This document shows positions 51,163-60,716 of a stretch of 64,000 bases of DNA, one piece after another. Below the pieces are notes generated by a model. It did no database searches. It saw nothing but the letters and a program-made list of their open reading frames with translations, and was not told the DNA's origin. The stretch's first letter is position 1; each line of letters starts with the position of its first letter. The translations under genes and the position numbers were made by a program. The stretch is taken from positions 124,001 through 188,000 of the forward strand of contig NZ_JACSQS010000001.1 in NCBI RefSeq assembly GCF_014836545.1. Reading direction: 5' to 3'. This DNA comes from Stenotrophomonas lacuserhaii (GTDB taxonomy: Bacteria > Pseudomonadota > Gammaproteobacteria > Xanthomonadales > Xanthomonadaceae).

Positions 51163-53139
51163 TCAGCGGACGTGATCCAGGAACTGGCGGTGACGCTCGT
51201 ACTGGTCCAGCACGTCGTGGATCACCTGGACTTTGGGCCATCCCATGACGTCGTAGTCCTGGCCGCCTTCGCGCAGGTACACCTCCGCCCGGTAGTGGCG
51301 GGTGCCCTCACTGGCGGGACGGCGGGGATCCTGCAGGGCAAACGTAGGCGCTTCGTAAGGCTGGGGGCGCACGGAATAGAAGAAGTCCATTTCCTCACCA
51401 TGGCCTACGCGCAGCCATGCCCGGCCATCGTCGCCTGCGGTCACCTCGACCGGCAGATCCTGCTTGCGCAGCTCCACGGCGACCTCCTGCAGCGCGGGCA
51501 GCACATGGTCCCTGATGAACCCGACCACCTCGATCTTGACGGGGTTGTGCGCAAGCAGCTTCAGCCTGGCCCGCCAATCGCCACTGGTGCCCGGCAGCAT
51601 GCGCGCCTCACGCAGGATCGAGCGCTTGGTCGCGTCCAGGTGCATGGCCTTGAGCAGGCCCCAGCACATCAGAATCATGACCACGGTGAAGGGAAGGGCG
51701 CTGGCGATGGTGGCGGCCTGGAGTGATTCGAGACCGCCGGCGATCAACAGGGCAACCGCGATGGCGCCGACCAGCAGTGCCCAGAAAATCCGCTGCCAGA
51801 CCGGAGATTCTTCTTCACCCTTGGATGTCAGCATGTCGATCACCAGCGCGCCGGAGTCGGCCGAGGTGACGAAGAACAGCGCCACCAGCACCACGGCAAG
51901 CGAGGAGGTGATCATCGTCAACGGCAGGTGGCGCAGGAACTCGAACAGCGCCATCGAGCTGTCGTTGGATACGGCTGAGACGAGCGCTTGGACCCCATCG
52001 GACCGGACCATGAACAAGGCCGAGTTTCCGTAGATGGTCATCCACAGGAACGTGAAACCAAGCGGCACCAGCAACACGCCGACGACGAATTCGCGCACCG
52101 TCCGGCCGCGGGAAATGCGCGCGATGAACATGCCGACGAACGGCGACCAGGCGATCCACCAGCCCCAGTAGAACAGCGTCCAGCCGCCCAGCCAGCCACT
52201 CGGCTCATACGCGTACAGGTTGAACGTCATGGAGAAGAGCTGGGATGCATACATGCCCGTGTTCTGGACGAATGCCTGCATCAGATGCACCGTGGGGCCG
52301 CAGACCAGCACGAACGCCAGTAGTGCCACGGCCATGATCATGTTGATCTCGGACAGGCGGCGCACGCCGCTGTCCAGGCCTGCAACCACCGATCCGGTCG
52401 CCACCAGGATGATCACGCCGATCAGCGACACCTGCACCAGGGTGCTGATTTCCAGGCCGAAAAGATAATTCAGACCCGAATTGATCTGCATGACCCCGAG
52501 GCCGAGCGAGGTGGCAAGGCCGAAGATGGTGCCAAGGGCTGCAAAGGTGTCCACTGCGTGGCCGATGGGACCATGGATACGGTCACCGATCAGTGGATAG
52601 AGTGCCGAGCGCACCCGCAGCGGGAGATTGTGCCGATACGCGAAGTAGGCGAGCGCCAACGCAACGACCGCGTAGATGGCCCAGGCGTGCACCCCCCAGT
52701 GGAAGAAGGTGATGCGCATGGCCTGGCGGGCTGCCTCGGCAGACTCGGCCGTGCCCGTCGGCGGGGTGGCGTAATGCATGATCGGCTCGGCCACGCCGAA
52801 GAACATCAGGCCGATGCCCATGCCTGCGGCGAAAAGCATGGCGAACCACGACGCGTAGCTGTAGTCGGGGCGGCTGTGATCGGGGCCCAGCTTGATGCGC
52901 CCATAACCGCTGATGGCCACGCCTACGACGAAGACAAGGAAGCCGGCGACGGACAGGATCGTGAACCAGCCTGCGTCGTTGGCGGTCCAGTTCTTGGCCG
53001 CGGTGAACCAGGTGGTGGCCTGTTCCGGGACGAAAATGGACAGCGCCACGAGGAGCAGGACGATGGCCGCGGTAGGGATGAACACCTGCGGCAGGATGCG
53101 CTGGCGGACAGGAGTGGATGGCGGAGCTGGGCTCTGCAT
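51163..53139 (-). CDS. betT: BCCT-family betaine/choline transporter
   Basis: 658 residues from ATG 53139. Twelve membrane helices with the family signature LGGWTLFYWGWWIAWSPFVGMFIARISRGRTVREF near 325-360, and FGVAEPIMHY near 105. A cytosolic C-terminal domain of ~130 residues (VEVVGFIRDHVLPALQEVAVELR...) is as in BetT, where it senses osmotic stress. It imports choline or glycine betaine for osmoprotection. The substrate is inferred from family; other BCCT substrates cannot be excluded. Confidence 0.85.
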   Translation of the reverse strand: MQSPAPPSTPVRQRILPQVFIPTAAIVLLLVALSIFVPEQATTWFTAAKNWTANDAGWFTILSVAGFLVFVVGVAISGYGRIKLGPDHSRPDYSYASWFAMLFAAGMGIGLMFFGVAEPIMHYATPPTGTAESAEAARQAMRITFFHWGVHAWAIYAVVALALAYFAYRHNLPLRVRSALYPLIGDRIHGPIGHAVDTFAALGTIFGLATSLGLGVMQINSGLNYLFGLEISTLVQVSLIGVIILVATGSVVAGLDSGVRRLSEINMIMAVALLAFVLVCGPTVHLMQAFVQNTGMYASQLFSMTFNLYAYEPSGWLGGWTLFYWGWWIAWSPFVGMFIARISRGRTVREFVVGVLLVPLGFTFLWMTIYGNSALFMVRSDGVQALVSAVSNDSSMALFEFLRHLPLTMITSSLAVVLVALFFVTSADSGALVIDMLTSKGEEESPVWQRIFWALLVGAIAVALLIAGGLESLQAATIASALPFTVVMILMCWGLLKAMHLDATKRSILREARMLPGTSGDWRARLKLLAHNPVKIEVVGFIRDHVLPALQEVAVELRKQDLPVEVTAGDDGRAWLRVGHGEEMDFFYSVRPQPYEAPTFALQDPRRPASEGTRHYRAEVYLREGGQDYDVMGWPKVQVIHDVLDQYERHRQFLDHVR

Positions 53140-53183
53140 GGAATCCTCCGGTTGATGCGATGGAGCAGGAGAGCGGAGTGCTC

Positions 53184-54305
53184 TTAGAAATAGAACCCGA
53201 TGTTGAGGTTCAGCCGGCTGTGCCAGCGGGAGGGTCCGCCGTCGTCGATGCCGATGCCGTCGCCGCCTGCGAACCACATGTTCTTGCCGGCGATCCAATC
53301 CACGTAGGTCAGCATGATTCCCTTCTGCAGGCTGCATCCGGTGACGTTCTGCCAGGACTCCCTGACGCCCGCGCGGCGACCGACCGGCCGCGTCATGCTC
53401 AGGTTGTTGTAGCAGGTGATGTCATCGAGCCAGCGCCGGGCGCCGAAGGAATAGGCAACGTTGGCACTGGGCACGTCGGCTTCGGAGGCGATCTCGAAGG
53501 GGGCGAGGAAGGCTGACATCGCAATCCGGTCGCCCGGGACGCTGTAACGGTAGCGGGCCCACTGGAGCTGGGTGGTCCAACCCTCCAGTTTCCACTGGGC
53601 GTGCAATGCCGCGCCGTGGTGCCCGTGGTGGCGGCCGGTGGCGGTGTCCTGGATGCGACCGCTGAATGCCGATGCGCCGAGCAGCAGTTCGCCCTCGTTC
53701 AACACGCCAGTATGTTCGTACCGGACGTGGACGCGGCCGCGCTCGCGGTAGGGCAGCTCGGGTGTCTGCGCCACATCGAACGAGTAGCGGTCATAGCGCG
53801 ATCCGCTTCCGTACTCATCGCCTGAGAACCAGCCCGCCGTCCAGTGGTGGTCGCCCTGTTCATGGCTGAATGTGACGCCCGGATCGTAGTCGTCCTCGAT
53901 CCCGAGGTAATAGCCCGAGCCAAACCAGAAGCTCTGCGAAACGGTGGGTAGCAGGCCAAAGGGAACCTGTTGGATACCTGCCTTGAGTTGCGTGGTCTCG
54001 CTGAAATTCCAGCCCGCGTAGGCGTGATGGACGGCATCGAACCCGTCATACCAGCGATATTGGGCAGAGAAGAAGAGCGGGCCGGCACCGGCTTCGATAT
54101 CTGCGCGGAGCAGCTCCAGCTGCAGCCGGCTGGTGGGCCCGTAGTCGAGCCAGCCGTAGTTGAAGCGCACCGCACCGCCGATGTCGACAAACGGATCGAC
54201 CTGTCCGCCGCGCGCTTCCTGAGCGTGTACTGCATGCGTGGCCGTTGCCGCCGCACACAGAAAAACGAGGGGAAATACTTTCACGATAGTGTCCGTGGCC
54301 TCCAT
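53184..54305 (-). CDS. Outer-membrane porin-like protein
   Basis: 373 residues from ATG 54305 with a signal peptide ending AVHA near residue 28. The rest alternates strands rich in aromatic residues (GGAVRFNYGWLDYG, FFSAQYRWYDGFDAVHHAYAGWNF, WFGSGYYLGIEDDYDPGVTF) and ends with Phe (NIGFYF), as outer-membrane barrels do. It resembles phosphate-selective-porin-like proteins. It lies 44 bases upstream of the BCCT gene on the same strand, so it may let the osmolyte pass the outer membrane. Confidence 0.7.
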   Translation of the reverse strand: MEATDTIVKVFPLVFLCAAATATHAVHAQEARGGQVDPFVDIGGAVRFNYGWLDYGPTSRLQLELLRADIEAGAGPLFFSAQYRWYDGFDAVHHAYAGWNFSETTQLKAGIQQVPFGLLPTVSQSFWFGSGYYLGIEDDYDPGVTFSHEQGDHHWTAGWFSGDEYGSGSRYDRYSFDVAQTPELPYRERGRVHVRYEHTGVLNEGELLLGASAFSGRIQDTATGRHHGHHGAALHAQWKLEGWTTQLQWARYRYSVPGDRIAMSAFLAPFEIASEADVPSANVAYSFGARRWLDDITCYNNLSMTRPVGRRAGVRESWQNVTGCSLQKGIMLTYVDWIAGKNMWFAGGDGIGIDDGGPSRWHSRLNLNIGFYF

Positions 54306-54328
54306 TTTGCGAACGAAAGCGTCCAAGT

Positions 54329-55636
54329 CTAACGCGTTGGCGCAGGAGACCCAAACGTGCGACGGCTGGCGGCGTCCTGCGCGCGCTGCTGCTCCAACGC
54401 ATGAATCGCGCGCAGCTTCTGGCGATCCTGGGCAAAGCTGAGTGTTCGCAGGGCGCGCTCCAATGAAGAATCCGCATGGTGTCGCGCCGCTTCACGGGTG
54501 CTCGCCGAGCAGCCGGCGCAAAGGGCAGCCAATGCCTTCTGCAGCCGGATGTTGACCTCCAGCGACCCTGCTGCGTCAGTGGACAGTGGGGCGAAGACAT
54601 CCTCGAACAGGTCGTCCGCATCCAGCTGCGCCATATAGACGTGGCGGTGCTGTACTTTCTCGTCCCGTTGCGCGCACGCCAGCGCATCCCATCTCAGCAG
54701 GAGCCGTACACAGGTGCCGATGACGCTGATGCATGTACCGGGATCGTTGATTGCGGGGGACATCGATCGCACACCGATTTCAGCAAGGACGACCAGCCCG
54801 TAGCGCGGATCATTCTCTATCCTGCGGGAACCGCCGATGGTGACTGCTTCGATCAGTTGCGCCCGCTGGTCATCATGGAGGGTGCCCATGACGTGGAGAA
54901 GTGCGCGGTTTGGCGTTGCAAATGTGCCCGGCTGGCAGACGACGTAGACGGTCAGTCGATGCGCTTCTGCAAGGGCGTCGAGGCGTTGAATGTCGATGTG
55001 CTCGACATGACCGACCGCTGCTGCGAAGACGGCGATGGAGGTGTCCGGTACGCTGCCGGTATAGGGCATCGCGCCGAGGAACGGCTCCTCTGCCCGCAGT
55101 TCCATTGACTTCAAGGTGGCCTTTTCGACCAGGTCAACCGTTTCGCCGAGCCGTCCAAAGCGGGAAAACTGCTCGATTGCGCGAAGGAGCGTTACGGTTA
55201 TGACGATGATGACCGCGATGGTCGCTCCAAACAGCACCAGCCTTCCGCTGTCGCCGTAGATGCCGGTGCTGAGTGCGATCAGCCCGACGATGGAAAACAG
55301 GAACGCGCCAACGAACGTCGCCAGCGTGCCTTGGGCACGCGTATCTTCTATCAGCAACCGGGAGGCACGCGGTGTGGCGTTGGTGGCCGCTGATCCGTAT
55401 GCGGCGACCATCGTGGACAGGGCGAAGGTGGTCACCGTCAGCATGGACGCGGCCAGGATGCCGAGGATGTTGCCAACCGAGTCGGCGCCGATCTGGGTGG
55501 CGAGGCCCTGCGGCAATACGAACCGGGCGGCAGCGCCCGCCAGCGCGGTGGCAACGCCCAGCACGCCATACAGCGTGGACCGGAACCACATCCTCCTACT
55601 GATCCTGAACAGGGACAGCTTCCACTTGCTCATCAT
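54329..55636 (-). CDS. DUF2254 membrane protein
   Basis: 435 residues. Four membrane helices in the first ~150 residues (SLFRISRRMWFRSTLYGVLGVATALAG, ILGILAASMLTVTTFALSTMVAAY, TLATFVGAFLFSIVGLIALS, LVLFGATIAVIIVITVTLL) precede a large soluble domain, the layout of DUF2254. Conserved PRYGLVVLAEIGVRSMSPAINDPGT is present. Function is unknown; the topology suggests a membrane sensor or channel. It diverges from trkA with a spacer of 197 bases. Confidence 0.85.
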   Translation of the reverse strand: MMSKWKLSLFRISRRMWFRSTLYGVLGVATALAGAAARFVLPQGLATQIGADSVGNILGILAASMLTVTTFALSTMVAAYGSAATNATPRASRLLIEDTRAQGTLATFVGAFLFSIVGLIALSTGIYGDSGRLVLFGATIAVIIVITVTLLRAIEQFSRFGRLGETVDLVEKATLKSMELRAEEPFLGAMPYTGSVPDTSIAVFAAAVGHVEHIDIQRLDALAEAHRLTVYVVCQPGTFATPNRALLHVMGTLHDDQRAQLIEAVTIGGSRRIENDPRYGLVVLAEIGVRSMSPAINDPGTCISVIGTCVRLLLRWDALACAQRDEKVQHRHVYMAQLDADDLFEDVFAPLSTDAAGSLEVNIRLQKALAALCAGCSASTREAARHHADSSLERALRTLSFAQDRQKLRAIHALEQQRAQDAASRRTFGSPAPTR

Positions 55637-55833
55637 GGGACAGTTGCTCGGACGTTGGTGCAGGGGAGTATCCCTGTTCGGCAGTTCGGACGCGTCAACA
55701 TCCGATGATCAGGCCTCAGGTTGCAGCGGAGGCTGCTGGAACTCCCTGCTCGAGAACTTTAAGATCATGCTTCTTGGGCCTGTTCGGAGCTTGGGTTCTT
55801 GACATCGACGCACGTCCTGTCTCCCCCCAATCC

Positions 55834-57222
55834 ATGAAAATCATCGTGTGTGGCGCTGGGCAGGTGGGCATGACCATCGCGCGGCAGCTGGCGTCGGAAG
55901 GCGTGGCGATCACCATCATAGACACCGATGCCGAGTTGATCCGGCGGGCCGACGAAAGCCACGACATCCGCGGCGTGGTAGGGCATGCATCGTACCCCGA
56001 TACCTTGCGCGAGGCCGGCGCGTTGGACGCTGACATGCTGATCGCCGTCACCCGTTCGGATGAGGTCAACATGGTTGCCTGCCAGGTGGCGTATTCCCTG
56101 TTCAACGTAAAGCGCCGGATTGCCAGGCTGCGGCATGTCGGCTACACCGCACGCGATACCAACGGCTTGTTTGCTGCCGAACATCTGCCGATCGATGTCA
56201 TCATTTCCCCCGAAGCCGAGGTTGCCGAGGGCATCACGCGACGTCTTCGAACGCCTGGCGCATTCACGATTCTGCCATTGGCTCGTGGACAGTTGGAGGT
56301 GATCGGCGTTGGCGTGGCGGATCCGGATTGCCCCGCCATGGGTGAGCGGATCTGCGATCTTGAGTCCAATGGAAGGTTCGAGCACATAACGCTCCTTGCC
56401 GTCACCCGTAAGGGAATCACCTTCATTCCCACGCCACTGGATCGGGTAGAGCTGGGCGACGAGCTTTATCTGCTGGCTCGTTCTGAGCGGCGCAAGGCCA
56501 CGATGGCGCTGTTCGGGCACCGCGAGCGCCCCATCGCCGCGCTGGTGATCGCCGGGGCTGGCAATGTAGGCATGCATCTTGTGCGCAACATCCGTGCCCT
56601 GCTGCCGAAGACGCGCATCACGCTCATCGAACGCGATCGTGACAGGGCTCGCCATGCAGCCGAGGCGCTCGGCAGCGATGTCGTCGTGCTGCATGGCGAT
56701 GCATTGGATCGTGGAGTGCTCGAAGAAGCCCAGGTAGATCGAAAGGAATCGATGGTGGCGGTAACCAACGATGACGAGTCGAATATTTTCTGCTCGCTCC
56801 TGGCCCGCAAGCTCGGCTGTCGCCAAGCGGTGACACTGGTCAACAAGAGCACCTACGCCAGCCTTCTGCCTGGAATGGGCATCAACGCCGTGGTGAGTCC
56901 AAGTGCGGTGACGGTGTCGACAGTGCTGCGCCACGTTCGCCGCGGCAAGATCGTCGGATTGCAGACCTTGCGCGAGGACTTCGGTGAGGTGATCGAGGCC
57001 ACCATCAGCGCCGGGCGCTCTGCGCTGTTGACACAGCCGCTTGGCGCGCTCGCGCTTCCGGAGGGAATCAAGGTCGGGGCCGTCATCCGCGATGATCGCC
57101 CGCTGGACCTGAGCGCCGAGACACGGATTGTTCCGGGCGACCGGGTGGTACTGGTGGTTGCCTACAGTGAGATAGATGCGGCTGAGCAGCTTCTGGGTGG
57201 CGCTGGCGGACGCTCGCTTTGA
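55834..57222 (+). CDS. trkA: Trk potassium uptake regulator TrkA
   Basis: 462 residues from ATG 55834 with two repeats of an RCK unit: KIIVCGAGQVGMTIARQLASEGVAITIIDTD at 1-31 and AALVIAGAGNVGMHLVRNIRALLPKTRITLIERD near 235, each a Rossmann NAD-binding site followed by a TrkA_C domain. It gates the TrkH channel in response to nucleotides. Its stop overlaps the next frame, so trkA-trkH form an operon. Confidence 0.95.
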   Translation: MKIIVCGAGQVGMTIARQLASEGVAITIIDTDAELIRRADESHDIRGVVGHASYPDTLREAGALDADMLIAVTRSDEVNMVACQVAYSLFNVKRRIARLRHVGYTARDTNGLFAAEHLPIDVIISPEAEVAEGITRRLRTPGAFTILPLARGQLEVIGVGVADPDCPAMGERICDLESNGRFEHITLLAVTRKGITFIPTPLDRVELGDELYLLARSERRKATMALFGHRERPIAALVIAGAGNVGMHLVRNIRALLPKTRITLIERDRDRARHAAEALGSDVVVLHGDALDRGVLEEAQVDRKESMVAVTNDDESNIFCSLLARKLGCRQAVTLVNKSTYASLLPGMGINAVVSPSAVTVSTVLRHVRRGKIVGLQTLREDFGEVIEATISAGRSALLTQPLGALALPEGIKVGAVIRDDRPLDLSAETRIVPGDRVVLVVAYSEIDAAEQLLGGAGGRSL

Positions 57223-57239
57223 AGCACAACGGTCACGGT

Positions 57240-58742
57240 ATGAGGTGGGCTCCTGGCGGGGTTTCGGCATCGAGCAACAGCTTTCGCCTGGTGGGAGCGA
57301 TCGTGGGGCAGGTGCTGCTGGCAACGGCTGCGTTCATGCTGCTGCCGATGTTCGCTGACCTTTACTACGACAACCGGGACTGGCTGGCGTTCGGCATGGC
57401 ATCGGGGGTTTCTGCGATGTGCGGTAGCGCCCTGGCGTGGGGCTATTGGCGATCAGGGGGCAAGTGGGGAAAGTCAGGACTGACCTTGAGGCAGGCTTTC
57501 GCCCTGACACCGCTGAGCTGGGCAGCGGTTTCGGCGGTCAGCGCGTTGCCCTTCCTGTTCTCGGAACACCCGCAACTACGCGGCCACTTCGCCAACGCTT
57601 TTTTTGAGGCGGTTTCGGGCATTACAACCACCGGCGCCACGGTCATGACAGGGCTCGATGCAGCCCCGCCTGGTCTACTGCTGTGGCGCGGGCTTCTTCA
57701 ATGGATGGGCGGTATCGGCATCATTGCCACCGCCATTGCCATCCTGCCGGCGTTGGGTGTCGGCGGGATGCAGCTGTTTCGAACCGAGTCGTCAGATCGC
57801 TCGCAGAAGGCGATGCCTCGCGTGCGGCAGATCGCCTCTACGATCGGCTACGCCTACATTGGTTTGACGGTCGTCGCCGCAGTGGCTTACTGGCTGGCAG
57901 GGATGGATCCATTTGACGCCATTGTCCATGCGCTTACGTCGATTGCCACGGGCGGCTATTCAACGTCGGATCAGTCGTTCGGACGCTGGCAGGACAACGG
58001 AATCCAGTGGCTTGCGATGTTCTTCATGCTGTCGGGCACGCTGCCCTTTGTTCTGTACGTACGCTTCCTGGCGGGTGACCGAAGCGCCTTCGTTGATCGC
58101 CAGGTCACGTCACTGTTGGGGCTGCTCGCTGTTTCGATAGGCGGCATCGGCACGTGGTTGGTGATCTCGGGGCAGTACGGCGTCGAACAGGCCTTCCGCT
58201 ACGCCGCGTTCAGTGTGGTTTCCGTGGTCACCACGACGGGCTACGCGGTGACCGATTATGGCCAGTGGGGTGCGGCGATCGTGGGAGTGTTCTTTCTGCT
58301 CACCTTCGTGGGCGGGTGTACGGGCTCGACCAGCGGTGGCATCAAGATATTCCGCTTTGAGGTCATGGCGGTGATGCTTCGTGTTCATTTCCTGCGCCTG
58401 CTTTATCCCAACGGGGTGTTTCCAAGGTCTTACGACGGCAAACCTCTCTCCGATGAGGTGATCGGGTCGGTGGTCGCATTCCTGACGGTGTTTCTGGTCT
58501 GCTATGCCGTTTTGACGGTTGTGCTGCTGGGGCTTGGCCTGGACTTCTTGACCAGCGCAAGCGGAGCGGCCACGGCGCTGTCGAATGTGGGTCCGGGACT
58601 GGGCGAAACAATCGGCCCAGCGGGCACGTTCACCTCACTGCCAAGCGCGGCCAAATGGGTGCTGTCGTTTGCGATGCTCCTGGGCAGACTCGAACTCTTC
58701 ACGGTGCTCATCATCTTCCTGCCTCGCTTCTGGCGGGGATGA
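57240..58742 (+). CDS. trkH: Trk potassium transporter TrkH
   Basis: 500 residues from ATG 57240; a TTG at 57219 overlapping the trkA stop is the alternative. Selectivity-filter loops of the K+ channel repeat are visible: SGITTTGATVMTGLD, SIATGGYSTSD, VTTTGYAVTDYGQWG and ATALSNVGPGLG. It moves K+ into the cell with TrkA as the gating partner, a first response to high osmolarity. Confidence 0.95.
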   Translation: MRWAPGGVSASSNSFRLVGAIVGQVLLATAAFMLLPMFADLYYDNRDWLAFGMASGVSAMCGSALAWGYWRSGGKWGKSGLTLRQAFALTPLSWAAVSAVSALPFLFSEHPQLRGHFANAFFEAVSGITTTGATVMTGLDAAPPGLLLWRGLLQWMGGIGIIATAIAILPALGVGGMQLFRTESSDRSQKAMPRVRQIASTIGYAYIGLTVVAAVAYWLAGMDPFDAIVHALTSIATGGYSTSDQSFGRWQDNGIQWLAMFFMLSGTLPFVLYVRFLAGDRSAFVDRQVTSLLGLLAVSIGGIGTWLVISGQYGVEQAFRYAAFSVVSVVTTTGYAVTDYGQWGAAIVGVFFLLTFVGGCTGSTSGGIKIFRFEVMAVMLRVHFLRLLYPNGVFPRSYDGKPLSDEVIGSVVAFLTVFLVCYAVLTVVLLGLGLDFLTSASGAATALSNVGPGLGETIGPAGTFTSLPSAAKWVLSFAMLLGRLELFTVLIIFLPRFWRG

Positions 58743-58868
58743 CGGCTGCACGCACGGCGGTGATGCGGATCAAATGCGCGTGATTTCCCCGTTTCCCCGT
58801 GTTCACAGCAAAGCGCGCAGCCTCACGACGCTTGCTGCGCCCGCAGCCATTCAGATGGAGCATCACCA

Positions 58869-59909
58869 ATGAGTACACCCAGTGGATTCCCGGACCGCCG
58901 GCCGCTCGGCACCGAGTTCGATACCGTGGTCACTTCCACACCCGTGATCACTCCCACGCCGGAAAGCGCGGTGTCCTGGGGCGCGATCATCGCCGGCGCC
59001 GTGGCTGCCGCTGCGCTGTCGCTGGTGTTGCTGATCCTGGGCGTCGGCCTGGGCCTGTCTTCGGTGTCGCCGTGGTCGTTCGACGGCGTATCCAAGGAAA
59101 CCTTCGGCTGGAGCAGCATCGCCTGGCTGACCTTCACCGCGCTGGCGGCTTCCGGCCTGGGGGGCTACCTTGCCGGCCGTCTGCGTACCAAGTGGACCAA
59201 CCTGCACGGTGACGAGACCTACTTCCGCGATACCGCGCACGGTTTCGTGTCGTGGGCGGTTGCCACGCTGCTGACCGCTGGCCTGCTCACCTCCGCCATC
59301 GGCGGCGTACTGGGTGCAGGCGCGAAAGTAGCCGGTGCCACCGCCGGCGCCGCTGCGACCACCGCTGCTGCGGCAGGTGCAGGCGCTGGGGCGGCCGGGA
59401 TGGGCCCGAAGGAAGGCGACATGGAGTATTGGGTCGATTCCCTGTTCCGTAACGCCTCCACCAACCCGCCGCCGGCACCGCCGGCTCCGCCGATGGGCGC
59501 ACCGATGGATCCGGCTGCCGGCCCGCGTGACGCCGCGATGCCGCCGCCGCGTCCGATGCCCGGCAACGAGCGCGGTGGCGATCGCCGTGAGGTGCGGGCC
59601 GAGGTCAACCGTATCGTGGTCTCCAGCCTGCAGAGCGAAGGTCTGGATCCGGCCGACAAGCAGTACCTCGCGCAGCTGATCGCCCGCGAAACCGGCATGA
59701 CCCAAGCCGAGGCAGAAGCGCGCGTGACCGACGTGCAGACCCGCATGCGCGCCGCGCTGGAAGATGCCAAGAACACCGCCAAGACGGCTGCGGATGACGC
59801 CCGCAAGGCCACGGCCCATGCCGCGCTGTGGCTGTTCATCACGCTGCTCATCGGCGCGTTCTTCGCCAGCCTGAGTGCCACCTGGGGCGGCCGCCGCCGC
59901 GACCTGTAA
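58869..59909 (+). CDS. Membrane protein of unknown function with Ala/Pro-rich linker
   Basis: 346 residues. Three or four helices in the first half (WGAIIAGAVAAAALSLVLLILGVGLGLS, SIAWLTFTALAASGLGGYLAG, FVSWAVATLLTAGLLTSAIGGVLGAG), an Ala-rich then Pro/Met-rich segment (160-225), a soluble helical part with DKQYLAQLIARETGMTQAEAEARVTDVQ (252-280) and a last helix AALWLFITLLIGAFFASLSATWGG. No named family is recognised. It forms a pair with the 23-residue peptide 27 bases downstream. Confidence 0.7.
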   Translation: MSTPSGFPDRRPLGTEFDTVVTSTPVITPTPESAVSWGAIIAGAVAAAALSLVLLILGVGLGLSSVSPWSFDGVSKETFGWSSIAWLTFTALAASGLGGYLAGRLRTKWTNLHGDETYFRDTAHGFVSWAVATLLTAGLLTSAIGGVLGAGAKVAGATAGAAATTAAAAGAGAGAAGMGPKEGDMEYWVDSLFRNASTNPPPAPPAPPMGAPMDPAAGPRDAAMPPPRPMPGNERGGDRREVRAEVNRIVVSSLQSEGLDPADKQYLAQLIARETGMTQAEAEARVTDVQTRMRAALEDAKNTAKTAADDARKATAHAALWLFITLLIGAFFASLSATWGGRRRDL

Positions 59910-59936
59910 CTTTCGTATCCACCAAGGAGAACCGAC

Positions 59937-60008
59937 ATGAAAACCCTGCTGCTCTGGTTCCTGGGCGTTCCGATTCCGATCCTCATCCTGTACGCGATCT
60001 TCTTCTAA
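59937..60008 (+). CDS. 23-residue hydrophobic peptide
   Basis: ATG 59937 follows CCAAGGAGAACCGAC, one of the strongest ribosome sites in the window. The peptide MKTLLLWFLGVPIPILILYA plus IFF is a single membrane helix with a Pro-Ile-Pro kink. It ends 18 bases before a terminator and lies 27 bases after the larger membrane gene, so both share a transcript. Too small for usual gene finding. Confidence 0.6.
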   Translation: MKTLLLWFLGVPIPILILYAIFF

Positions 60009-60025
60009 GCATCGCACCGGTAAGT

Positions 60026-60064
60026 AAAAACGCCAGGCCGCATCAATGCGGCCTGGCGTTTTTC
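60026..60064. terminator. Bidirectional rho-independent terminator
   Basis: AACGCCAGGCCGCAT pairs with ATGCGGCCTGGCGTT across a short loop; A-run on the left and T-run on the right. It closes the + strand membrane genes and the convergent gene at 60069-60545. Confidence 0.85.
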
Positions 60065-60068
60065 TGTA

Positions 60069-60545
60069 TCAGTCCTGCAGGTCCCACTTGGCTGCGTCGG
60101 CCTGCTTTTCTTTATAGATGGCACCGGCGAAATCGACGTGCAGTTCTGTCCAGTCTCCGCCATAGCGATGGGCCAGCACTTCGAAGTGCTTGGGCTTGCG
60201 CTCTGGCGCCCCGTGAACCGTCCAGCCGGCTTTCTTCACCGCAGCCAGCGCTGCGCGTGGATCGGCGGGAACGTCCGGATGGTGGTGCTTGGGGCTGTGG
60301 TGCGGCTTCTTGTGTTCCACCTCGACAAACCTTCCGCCCTTCCTGGCGATGCGGCTGACCTTGATCTCCGAAGGCCGTTGTTCGCCTTCCAGGCGGATGG
60401 CCAGGCCTTGGGCGAGCGGAAAGACTTCGGCGCCCTTCGGGCCGAGATCGGCCAGGTAGGCGGCATCGTCGGCGATGAAGGTGAAACGGTGGGCAAAGAC
60501 GTGTTGGATGACGCCGGTGAGGGCGACCTTTTCGTGGTGCGGCAT
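60069..60545 (-). CDS. Conserved hypothetical soluble protein
   Basis: 158 residues. The first half (KVALTGVIQHVFAHRFTFIADDAAYLADLGPKGAEVF) is beta-rich and OB-like; a His/Lys/Pro-rich linker (VEHKKPHHSPKHHHPD) joins it to a C-terminal domain (GDWTELHVDFAGAIYKEKQADAAKWDL) that resembles PepSY-like or YpeB-like small folds. No family is assigned with certainty. The His-rich linker might bind metal. Confidence 0.55.
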   Translation of the reverse strand: MPHHEKVALTGVIQHVFAHRFTFIADDAAYLADLGPKGAEVFPLAQGLAIRLEGEQRPSEIKVSRIARKGGRFVEVEHKKPHHSPKHHHPDVPADPRAALAAVKKAGWTVHGAPERKPKHFEVLAHRYGGDWTELHVDFAGAIYKEKQADAAKWDLQD

Positions 60546-60680
60546 GCATTTCTCCTGAGAGCGCCCAACCGCGGGCGCATCCCCGAAATGGAGCTGGCGT
60601 GCAGGTGTCGCAATGCATGCGGCGCGATATCAGCCATCGGCAGATAGCCGCCAGTCAGCCAAGGGCGGTCCGCCCGGAAA

Positions 60681-60705
60681 GCCGCCGAGCACGGCTCGGC
60701 GCTAC
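60681..60705 (-). repeat. SMAG-type REP element
   Basis: On the - strand it reads GTAG then GCGCCGAGCCGTGCTCGGC, a GTAG tetranucleotide heading a short stem-loop, the form described for SMAG repeats of S. maltophilia. It lies between two genes on the - strand. Confidence 0.6.
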
Positions 60706-60716
60706 CGTTTTCCTGC

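Noticed and set aside
53140-53337. 66-residue N-terminal extension of the BCCT transporter
   Set aside because: The added residues are Arg/His-rich and overlap the porin gene end; ATG 53139 begins the normal family N-terminus.
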